From Woeseiaceae bacterium (lineage in GTDB: Bacteria > Pseudomonadota > Gammaproteobacteria > Steroidobacterales > Woeseiaceae): DNA of 11,069 nucleotides. Position 1 is the first letter of the stretch. The number at the start of each line of letters is the position of its first letter. Both the position numbers and the translations under genes were made by a program. The notes below the pieces were generated by a model that saw nothing but the letters and a program-made list of their open reading frames with translations, was not told where the DNA came from and searched no databases. Shown here piece after piece: positions 1 to 6,438 of the stretch. The stretch covers positions 1 through 11,069 of the forward strand of contig JALHUQ010000034.1 in assembly GCA_022866645.1 (NCBI GenBank). Direction: 5' to 3'.

Positions 1-149
1 CGTCTGAAGCCTTCCGCGGCGCAATGGCATCTGAAGCCTTCCGCGGCGCAATGGCATCTGAAGCCTTCCGCGGCGCAATGTCCTCCGAGGCTTTCCGCAA
101 CTCGTTACAGCAAGAAGCGTTGCGCGCCGGCCGCAGCATCGAAAGATAG
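1..149 (+). CDS. C-terminal tail of an unidentified protein built of 9-residue repeats (5'-partial)
   Basis: The frame with codons starting at position 3 stays open from the left edge to a TAG at 147-149, so only the last 48 residues are visible. They consist of three copies of the 9-mer SEAFRGAMx, a diverged fourth copy (SSEAFRN), and a short polar end (LQQEALRAGRSIER). Alternating Ala, Glu, Phe and Arg suggest a helical, possibly amphipathic or coiled tail. The coding assignment rests on the exact 27-bp period, the open frame, and a strong terminator beginning 40 bases after the stop. I do not recognise the protein and the domain that would identify it lies outside the window. The repeat count may be higher, since the array already runs at the edge. 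No function is proposed. Confidence 0.72.
   Translation, partial: SEAFRGAMASEAFRGAMASEAFRGAMSSEAFRNSLQQEALRAGRSIER
3..101 (+). repeat. 27-bp in-frame tandem repeat array (three near-identical copies plus one degenerate)
   Basis: Copies lie at 3-29, 30-56 and 57-83. The first two are identical; the third differs only in its last codon (TCC for GCA). A diverged 18-bp remnant follows at 84-101. The period is a multiple of three and preserves the frame, encoding SEAFRGAM plus one residue per unit. Identity at synonymous positions indicates recent expansion by slippage or unequal recombination rather than old duplication. The array touches the window edge, so its full length is unknown. Confidence 0.9.
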
Positions 150-188
150 ATTCACGCAAGCTTAGGTCTGGCGCAGACTAGACACATT

Positions 189-220
189 GGGACGCGGTGA
201 TCACACCGCGTCCCTTTTCT
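189..220 (+). terminator. Rho-independent terminator of the repeat-tail gene
   Basis: An 11-bp perfect GC-rich stem pairs GGGACGCGGTG (189-199) with CACCGCGTCCC (204-214) around the four-base loop ATCA, followed by TTTTCT (215-220). It starts 40 bases after the TAG of the upstream gene and so closes that transcript. The T-run is on the plus strand only. The rest of 150-251 shows nothing else clear apart from a small GTCT/AGAC inverted repeat near 166-178 and the ribosome binding site before 252. No convincing -35/-10 pair was found. Confidence 0.88.
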
Positions 221-240
221 AATAAAAAGAAACAGCTTTT

Positions 241-245
241 GGGGA
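241..245 (+). promoter_or_regulatory. Ribosome binding site of the metallopeptidase-barrel gene
   Basis: GGGGA ends six bases before the ATG at 252, a normal Shine-Dalgarno spacing. It supports ATG 252 as the start, as does the clean signal peptide that begins there. Confidence 0.55.
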
Positions 246-251
246 ACTAAG

Positions 252-3218
252 ATGAGCGCCGGTGTCCGGTCTGTTTCTCTGTTTGTTGTTCTGCTACTGG
301 GCAGCGCTGCCAGCGCGCAGCAGCTTAGCTCAATCGAAACCGACAGACTACGTCTGCTTTATTTCGACCCCACGGAAACCTACCTCGTACCGAGGGTGAT
401 ACAAACATTCCACAATTCTGCGGACCAGCAGAAGAAAATTCTTGGCTATGAGCCAGATGAAAAGATTACGGTTCTCCTGACCGACTTTTCCGACTATGGC
501 AATGCTGGTGCCAACTCAGTTCCGTCAAATACATTAGTCGTCGACATTGCTCCGATCTCTTTATCGTTCGAGACAGCAGCCCCGGCCGAACGAATGTATA
601 CGATCATGAATCACGAGCTGGTCCACATCACTAATACCGACCAGGCTGCGCCCGCCGACGAAAGAGCGAGACGTTTTTTTCACGGCAAGGTTTTGGCGAC
701 GCCAGAGCATCCGGAAACCATTCTCTATCAATATCTGACGGCTCCGCGGAAGACGAGTCCGCGCTGGTACCTCGAGGGAATGGCCGTGTTCTTCGAGACC
801 TGGATGGCGGGAGGAATAGGCAGAGCACAAGGGTATTACGACGAGATGGTATTTCGCGCGATGGTTCGTGACGACGCGCATATTTATGATCCGCTGGGTC
901 TGGTTTCAGAGGGTGACCGCGTCGACTTCCAGGCCGGATCAAATGCCTATTTGTACGGTACCCGATTCATTACCTACCTTGCCTACACCTACTCCCCTGA
1001 AAAGGTCGTTGAGTGGGTCCGCCGCGACGAAGGGAGCCGCCGGTCGTATGAGGAAGAATTCGATCGCGTCTTTGGCAAACGTCTGAATGATGCCTGGCAG
1101 GACTGGATCGCTTTCGAACGTGAGTTTCAGGGAAAGAACCTCGAGTCCATACGCCATTTTCCAACCACAGATTACGATGCGCTTGCACCCGATGCCCTCG
1201 GGTCGGTGTCGCGAACGTTCCTGGATGAGCAAACTAACAGTCTCATCGCGGGTTTTCAGTACCCGGGCGTGGTCGCGCACATCGGCGGTCTTTCTCTCGA
1301 CAGCGGCGAAATTGAAGTGCTCGACGAGATCAAGGGCCCTGCGCTTTATCAGGTCACATCGGTCGCATGGGACCCGGACACTCGCACAGTTTTCTATACG
1401 GCCGACAACTACGAGTATCGCGACCTTATTGCCCTGAACCGCGACACTGGCAAGTCTGAAGTAATCATCAAAGACAGTCGAATCGGAGAGCTGGTCTTCA
1501 ACCGTACCGACCGTTCGCTATGGGGCGTCAGGCATCTGAACGGCTTTGCGGCATTGGTGCGGGTGCCGTATCCGTACGATGAGTGGAATTTGGTTCAGAC
1601 ATTTCCCTACGGCACGGTGCTTTACGATATGGATATCTCGCCGGATGGCACATTGTTGTCAACGTCGGTAGGCAATATTCAAGGTAAACATTCGTTGCAA
1701 GTGCACAATATCGACGCATTACTGCAAGGTCAGTTTGATGCAACCGCGACATTCGAATTCGGAGACACGCTGCCCGAGGGCTTCGTTTTTTCGCCTGACG
1801 GACGATTTCTTTTCGGGAGCTCTTTCTACACTGGCGTCTCCAATATCTTCCGGTTTGAAATTGAGACCGGCGGCCTTGAGGCGGTCAGCAACGCCGAGAC
1901 CGGCTTATTCCGGCCGTTACCGATTGATAATGATTCCTTGTTTGCCTACACATTTACCGGAGGCGGATTCCTGCCGGTAAGATTCCACGCCGAACCACTG
2001 CAGGATGTCAGCGCGACTACAGTTCTTGGTGCAAAAACGATTCAAAAATACCCGATACTGGAAACATGGAAGGCCGGCTCGCCAGATGATGTTGCAGCCG
2101 AAGAAAGAATCCTCTCTGAGGGCTCATACACCGCTTCCAAGAACCTTGGGCTTGAGTCCGTGTATCCGGTATTACTGGGATACAAGGACTCGGTATCGGT
2201 TGGTTTGAAAGCGAACTTCTCGGATCCGGTGCGCCTCGACACGCTCAGCATAGGCGCGGCGTACTCAACCGATAGCGACCTCCCCAGCGATGAACGTCCA
2301 AACATTTCGATCGACTATACGCATACCGTCATAAGCTCGTCACCCCTATCTGGTAGCTGGACATATAGTGCCGCCCTTAACGGCGCGGATTTCTACGACC
2401 TTGCCGGCCCGACGAAACACAGTCGCAAGGGCAACCGCTATACGATCGAATATGACAAGTCATTGATATATGACGGCCCACGCAGCCTGTCGTTAGCGAT
2501 GAACGTCAATCACTACACAGATATGGACAGCCTGCCCCGATACCAGAATGTACCGACAACCATCGATTCGTTTTCAATATTCAATGCCGATATCGAGTAT
2601 TCAAATCTTCGTTCATCCATTGGTGCTGTCGACGACGAAAAGGGCTATCGCTGGCTGTTGGGTACATCAGTCAGTCACGTCGACGGTGACACAATTCCTC
2701 AATACTTGGCGGAATTTGATTTCGGTTTTGCGCTGCCCCTGAAAAATTCGTCCCTATGGCTACGAAACTCGGTCGGCGCTGGTATCGGTGAGCCGACGGA
2801 TGAGTTCGCGAATTTTTTCTTTGGCGGGTTCGGCAATAACTATGTCGATCGAGGTTCGATCAAGCGTTACCGTGAGTTTTATTCCATGCCTGGATTCGAG
2901 CTAAATACGATCAGCGGAAGAAATTTTCACAAAGCAATGTTGGAGTGGAATTTGCCGCCCGTTCGATTCGAGCGAGTGGGTACGCCGGGCTTCTATCTGA
3001 CCTGGGCACGTCCATCGATATTCGTAAACTCGCTTACAACCAATCTGGACAACAGCGTTATTCGAGACGATGTGACCAGCGCAGGCATTCAGGTCGACTT
3101 TCGCTTTACGTTCCTCTCGCGGATGAAGATGACATTATCGCTGGGTTACGCGAAAGGGTTTGGCAACTCGTCGATATTCGACGATGATGAGTTCATGGCA
3201 TCACTGAAAATCCTCTAG
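252..3218 (+). CDS. Secreted gluzincin-like metallopeptidase / TolB-like propeller / outer-membrane beta-barrel protein
   Basis: The 988-residue product opens with a Sec signal peptide (residues 1-22, cleavage after ASA). Residues about 25-300 resemble the peptidase MA/M1-like gluzincin fold: HELVH at 121-125 supplies two zinc histidines and the catalytic Glu122, and E175 in WYLEGMAVFFE fits the third ligand. About 310-600 is a beta-propeller with WD40/TolB-like blades; SPDG turns sit at 463-466 and 514-517, the latter followed by GVSNIFRFEIETGG. About 620 to the end is rich in alternating aromatic strands with glycine-rich turns (FFFGGFGNNYVDRG), like the BamA/surface-antigen type of outer-membrane barrel, although it ends in Leu rather than Phe. 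Inferred location is the outer membrane, with peptidase and propeller either periplasmic or exposed. Proteolysis and substrate are unproven; the domain order is the firm part. It is followed after 1 nt by a PrsW-like gene. Confidence 0.82.
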   Translation: MSAGVRSVSLFVVLLLGSAASAQQLSSIETDRLRLLYFDPTETYLVPRVIQTFHNSADQQKKILGYEPDEKITVLLTDFSDYGNAGANSVPSNTLVVDIAPISLSFETAAPAERMYTIMNHELVHITNTDQAAPADERARRFFHGKVLATPEHPETILYQYLTAPRKTSPRWYLEGMAVFFETWMAGGIGRAQGYYDEMVFRAMVRDDAHIYDPLGLVSEGDRVDFQAGSNAYLYGTRFITYLAYTYSPEKVVEWVRRDEGSRRSYEEEFDRVFGKRLNDAWQDWIAFEREFQGKNLESIRHFPTTDYDALAPDALGSVSRTFLDEQTNSLIAGFQYPGVVAHIGGLSLDSGEIEVLDEIKGPALYQVTSVAWDPDTRTVFYTADNYEYRDLIALNRDTGKSEVIIKDSRIGELVFNRTDRSLWGVRHLNGFAALVRVPYPYDEWNLVQTFPYGTVLYDMDISPDGTLLSTSVGNIQGKHSLQVHNIDALLQGQFDATATFEFGDTLPEGFVFSPDGRFLFGSSFYTGVSNIFRFEIETGGLEAVSNAETGLFRPLPIDNDSLFAYTFTGGGFLPVRFHAEPLQDVSATTVLGAKTIQKYPILETWKAGSPDDVAAEERILSEGSYTASKNLGLESVYPVLLGYKDSVSVGLKANFSDPVRLDTLSIGAAYSTDSDLPSDERPNISIDYTHTVISSSPLSGSWTYSAALNGADFYDLAGPTKHSRKGNRYTIEYDKSLIYDGPRSLSLAMNVNHYTDMDSLPRYQNVPTTIDSFSIFNADIEYSNLRSSIGAVDDEKGYRWLLGTSVSHVDGDTIPQYLAEFDFGFALPLKNSSLWLRNSVGAGIGEPTDEFANFFFGGFGNNYVDRGSIKRYREFYSMPGFELNTISGRNFHKAMLEWNLPPVRFERVGTPGFYLTWARPSIFVNSLTTNLDNSVIRDDVTSAGIQVDFRFTFLSRMKMTLSLGYAKGFGNSSIFDDDEFMASLKIL

Positions 3219-3219
3219 A

Positions 3220-4233
3220 ATGGCTGCGGACTTTTTACTTCACGCCCTGCTCGGGCTACTGCCCGTTTGCTGTTTTCTGACAGCACTCATTTACCTCGAC
3301 AGCTACAAGCTGATCCCTTTGCGCTGGGTTTTGGGAACGATTGTCCTCGGCTGCGGTGCAGCTGTCTTGAGTTACCCCGTCAACGTAGCGGGCCTTGAAT
3401 GGCTACCGATCGATTTCGTTCACTACTCGCGCTATGTGTCACCTGTCCTCGAAGAGTTTTTGAAGGGATCGATCATCTTCGTACTCGTGCGCCACAATCG
3501 GATCGGCTTCCTCGTTGACGCTGCAATATTCGGGTTCGCGGTAGGCGCCGGATTCGCTATATTCGAAAATCTTTTTTACCTACGAGCGCTGCCCGACACG
3601 CAGCTGGGAATATGGATAGTGCGGGGCTTTGGCACCGCAATAATGCACGGCGGGGCAACCGCGATTTATGCGGTCGTGTCAGAGGCACTGGCGGGGCAGA
3701 ATCCGACCCGAGGATATGCCATCTATGTCCCAGGGTTCGTCGGCGCTGTGGCTGTGCATTCGATATTCAACCATTTCTTTTTCACGCCAATTGTCAATAC
3801 GCTCGTGATTCTCGTTTCGTTCCCACTGGTACTGAATATTGTTTTTCAACGCAGTGAAAAGTCCGTTTCAGACTGGCTGGGAGTGGGCTTTGACGCGGAC
3901 ACCGAGTTGCTCGAACTCATTAATTCGGGCGAGTTTTCGTCCTCGAAAGTCGGTCTTTATCTAAACTCGCTGAAAGAAAAATTCGAAGGCCCTGTGGTCG
4001 TCGACCTGTTGTGCTATCTCAGGCTGCATACGGAGCTATCGATCAGAGCCAAAGGCCTGTTGATGATGCGCGAATCAGGATTCATGGATAAGACCGGCGA
4101 AGAGACCAAAGCCAAGCTCGAAGAACTGAAATACCTCGAGACGAGCATTGGTACGACCGGACTTCTGGCCATCCGACCGTTCATGCGTATGAGCCAGGAA
4201 GACCTTTGGCAGTTCTACATGTTGTCGAATTAG
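3220..4233 (+). CDS. PrsW-family glutamic intramembrane protease with C-terminal cytosolic extension
   Basis: The 337-residue protein has about seven to eight membrane segments in its first ~210 residues. It carries the PrsW motifs: EEFLK (E78, E79, K82; EExxK), F112-AIF-E116-N117 (FxxxE), H143 in MHGGAT, and H180-SIF-N184. PrsW in Bacillus cleaves the anti-sigma factor RsiW inside the membrane; related proteins are widespread and mostly untested. The last polar position is Asn here, whereas the motif is often given as HxxxD; Asn seems to be tolerated in relatives. Residues about 214-337 form a soluble, charged, helical domain that I do not recognise and that is absent from minimal PrsW proteins. 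ATG 3220 lies 1 nt after the upstream TAG with no clear Shine-Dalgarno, which suggests translational coupling to the metallopeptidase-barrel gene. No sigma or anti-sigma gene is adjacent. Confidence 0.83.
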   Translation: MAADFLLHALLGLLPVCCFLTALIYLDSYKLIPLRWVLGTIVLGCGAAVLSYPVNVAGLEWLPIDFVHYSRYVSPVLEEFLKGSIIFVLVRHNRIGFLVDAAIFGFAVGAGFAIFENLFYLRALPDTQLGIWIVRGFGTAIMHGGATAIYAVVSEALAGQNPTRGYAIYVPGFVGAVAVHSIFNHFFFTPIVNTLVILVSFPLVLNIVFQRSEKSVSDWLGVGFDADTELLELINSGEFSSSKVGLYLNSLKEKFEGPVVVDLLCYLRLHTELSIRAKGLLMMRESGFMDKTGEETKAKLEELKYLETSIGTTGLLAIRPFMRMSQEDLWQFYMLSN

Positions 4234-5435
4234 TCCGCTTGTTTCGATTCAATCTGCGTCGCTGCCGGACTCTCTGCCACAGGTGCCTCAAGCGTCGTCA
4301 AAAAGGCCTCGATCTGTCGTAACTCCCGCTTGCTGAGGCCCAGCGGCTTTGCCTCGTTATGACCAATCATCGCATCTGGCGCGTTGTTGTAGTGCTCCAG
4401 TACGTCGGCCAATGTCGTCAGCTGCCCTTGGTGCATGAATGGCGCAGCGAGATTCCGCAGTGACGGTGTCTTGAACGCGCCGATGAGGCCTGCTCCCGTG
4501 CGGGCGAATTCCAGTTCCGAACAATGGCGCAAGGGATCATCGCTATAAGGGCTAAAGCAGTTGAATTCATCCGCCAACACTTCGATGACTCCCGACACTC
4601 GTGCCTTGTCAGGTACATCGCCGGGAAAACTGATTACTGCAGTATTGTGAAATTCGAAGTTCGTGAACAAAGGACCGTTGTGACATTGTGTGCAGTTCGC
4701 AGCGCCTATGAATAAGCGCAAGCCCAACGCCTCATCATCACTAAAGAGCTCGCTCTGGCGATCTGCATCACGATCAACGACGGCTGCAACGTACTCGTCA
4801 AAGCGCGATGTCGTTGGCATGATCGTTCTCTCAAACGCCGCAATCGCTTTTCCAACGTTGGCGAACGCCGTATTCAGCGCAAATGTATCGGCGTCATTCA
4901 GATCCGGCAGTTTTCCGAAAAGAGATTCGTAACTCGCGCGGTAGTCATTATCCCCGGCAACCAGAGCGACAACCTGCGCTCTGTTTGTCCCGTGTTCGTT
5001 CGGATCCTCCAGCGGTGCGAGCGCCTGCGACCACTGGCTGTCTCGACGACCATCCCAGAACTGCCACGGACTGTATGCAGTGCCCACGATACTCGGCGTA
5101 TGCCTTTTAGTCGTGCCGATAGCCTGTGCCTTCTGCAGTCCATCGGTAAATCCGCGCTCGGCCTGATGACAGGTGGCGCAGGAAATACCGCCATTTGCAC
5201 TCAGGCGCATATCGAAGAATAATTTCCTGCCAAATTCCGCGGCGGCTGGCTCATCGGCAACAGCATTGCTGGGATCGGGCGACAGTTCCGGCAATGATGC
5301 CAGCCAGAGAGACTTTAATACCGCGACCTCATCGCCCGTCCACGACGGTGGCGATGACGGCCACCATTGGCACGCCGCGATCGCGGTGGCCACTACGATC
5401 ATTGCAGTGGCGATTTTTAGTGAGCCAGACTTCAC
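4230..5435 (-). CDS. Dihaem cytochrome c peroxidase, MauG/CcpA family, predicted lipoprotein
   Basis: From GTG 5435 the protein is 401 residues. Haem-binding motifs are C86-ATC-H90 and C248-TQC-H252, 162 residues apart, one per domain. Family landmarks include GRKLFFD before haem 1, QFWDGR at 125-130, E146 in DPNEHG (place of the conserved active-site Glu), and KTPSLRN at 322-328 followed by APFMHQG. Such enzymes reduce H2O2 in the periplasm or, like MauG, carry out oxidative chemistry on a partner protein. I chose GTG 5435 because it forms a GTGA overlap with the upstream stop and gives a short basic start, a hydrophobic stretch and a lipobox-like IAAC (Cys22). An ATG at 5501 would add 22 polar residues and overlap by 70 nt. 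An insert with two extra cysteines (CFSPYSDDPLRHC) follows haem 2. The stop overlaps the convergent PrsW-like gene. Confidence 0.9.
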   Translation of the reverse strand: MKSGSLKIATAMIVVATAIAACQWWPSSPPSWTGDEVAVLKSLWLASLPELSPDPSNAVADEPAAAEFGRKLFFDMRLSANGGISCATCHQAERGFTDGLQKAQAIGTTKRHTPSIVGTAYSPWQFWDGRRDSQWSQALAPLEDPNEHGTNRAQVVALVAGDNDYRASYESLFGKLPDLNDADTFALNTAFANVGKAIAAFERTIMPTTSRFDEYVAAVVDRDADRQSELFSDDEALGLRLFIGAANCTQCHNGPLFTNFEFHNTAVISFPGDVPDKARVSGVIEVLADEFNCFSPYSDDPLRHCSELEFARTGAGLIGAFKTPSLRNLAAPFMHQGQLTTLADVLEHYNNAPDAMIGHNEAKPLGLSKRELRQIEAFLTTLEAPVAESPAATQIESKQAD

Positions 5436-6400
5436 AGCTGCAGCGGAATCGTCACTATCGAGGTGCCGCTGTCCGTCGTTACACGTACTACGATCTCCCA
5501 ATAGCCGCTCATATGAAATCGTACGCCATCGAGTTTGTAGTCTCCGCCTCCCAATTCTTCCGTTACTCTCGGCTTCGTTGGCAGACCGTGATTGTGCTTC
5601 GGCATACCGCCGTCGACTTCTACCTTCGCACCTTCTACTTCGACGCCCGCATCAGTTTCAATATGCAATATCCAGCTATGCATACGATTTATCTGCGGGT
5701 CGCCATCAGGCGTCGTGTAAGTGACGACGAGATCATCTGCATAGGAAGCCAGCGGAAATAGCAGCAGGCCCAGAACAAGACCCATAGCGGAGGGCGAACG
5801 CCTGCCAAACCAGCGCTTCAGTCGGCCGCTCATGAGCAAGTACTGTAGTTGAATCACCACCAGCAGGCCTATGAAAAATGGCCAGTAACCCAAGCCGGTA
5901 AAGCCGACTTCGAAAGGGAAGACGGCCTCGTAGACTTTGCCGGTTTCCGGATGTGCCGCGGATACGATGCCGATAAAGTCACCCTCTTCTTTGAACGCGT
6001 AATTAATCGTATAGACATCCGGCTCAATGACTGCCGGCTGATAATAAACCGTCGCACTTTGGAGGTCCCCAATTTGAGCTACATCTTCGATGCGCGCAAA
6101 TCGGCCCTTGCCCGTCACGTCACGAATAATCCGAAAATCGATCGCCATTTCTGACAGCGAATCGTGCTGATACTCCATAACAAAGACGCTTTCGGCGGCG
6201 ACCGGCAGGTCTTCGCAATACTGCTTGTGCCCGGATACGCCTGGTTGATAAATTTTGAAGTGAGCTCGCAGATAGTTGACCTTGATCACGCAAAGATCGC
6301 CTTCGTCTACGACACCTCCATGCGCTATTGCGTGCTGCGGCAAGAATGCCGCAAGAATACAAAAATACAGGCAATGGCGGGCTATGCGGGGCACAATCAT
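5432..6400 (-). CDS. Membrane protein with two periplasmic domains, C-terminal YtkA/FixH-like
   Basis: The 322-residue protein starts with a signal peptide (cleavage predicted after AIA at 24-26, leaving His27 first). Residues 27-165 form a periplasmic beta-rich domain with two cysteines (C37, C62) that could pair. A membrane helix covers about 169-190, then a basic cytoplasmic loop (GRLKRWFGRRS), a second helix about 205-220, and a second periplasmic domain about 221-322. The second domain resembles YtkA-like (PF13115)/FixH modules: GGMPKHNHGLP at 264-274 and FHMSGYWEIVV at 295-305. The second helix ends in LASYADD, much like a signal peptide, so the gene may descend from a fusion of two exported proteins. 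It precedes the peroxidase with a 4-nt overlap, so a role in metal or electron supply to that enzyme is plausible but inferred. The N-terminal domain is not one I can name. Confidence 0.72.
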   Translation of the reverse strand: MIVPRIARHCLYFCILAAFLPQHAIAHGGVVDEGDLCVIKVNYLRAHFKIYQPGVSGHKQYCEDLPVAAESVFVMEYQHDSLSEMAIDFRIIRDVTGKGRFARIEDVAQIGDLQSATVYYQPAVIEPDVYTINYAFKEEGDFIGIVSAAHPETGKVYEAVFPFEVGFTGLGYWPFFIGLLVVIQLQYLLMSGRLKRWFGRRSPSAMGLVLGLLLFPLASYADDLVVTYTTPDGDPQINRMHSWILHIETDAGVEVEGAKVEVDGGMPKHNHGLPTKPRVTEELGGGDYKLDGVRFHMSGYWEIVVRVTTDSGTSIVTIPLQL

Positions 6401-6438
6401 GCGACCATTCTAACCACACTAACGATAAGCTCGAAACT
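6401..6438. promoter_or_regulatory. 38-bp divergent intergenic region with a candidate minus-strand -10 box
   Basis: Both divergent genes (minus from 6400, plus from 6439) must be expressed from about this segment or from within each other's 5' ends. On the minus strand TAGAAT (6412-6407) matches five of six -10 bases and ends 6 nt before the ATG, so transcription would begin at or next to the start codon. No good -35 lies 16-18 bases upstream. Neither gene has a convincing Shine-Dalgarno. The plus-strand side shows no box I would defend. Confidence 0.3.

Noticed and set aside
3..101. CRISPR-like or regulatory direct repeats
   Set aside because: The units abut with no spacers, the period is a multiple of three, and the frame is open through all copies to a stop, so a coding tandem repeat explains them.
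220..225. TAATAA as a -10 box for the metallopeptidase-barrel gene
   Set aside because: It matches the consensus at only three of six positions and has no -35 at a workable distance.
561..1280. Several antisense open frames of about 100 codons opposite the metallopeptidase domain
   Set aside because: The sense strand carries the conserved HELVH and EGMAVFFE motifs; the antisense products are Arg/Pro-rich with no domain.
5173..5761. Two long plus-strand open frames (183 and 188 codons) opposite the peroxidase and YtkA-like genes
   Set aside because: They read antisense to two well-supported genes, lack ribosome sites, and encode arginine/serine-rich sequence with no recognisable domain.
6328..6438. 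Upstream ATG at 6328 as the start of the ZIP-like gene
   Set aside because: It would prepend 37 polar residues that overlap the divergent gene's signal-peptide codons; the membrane protein starts naturally at 6439.
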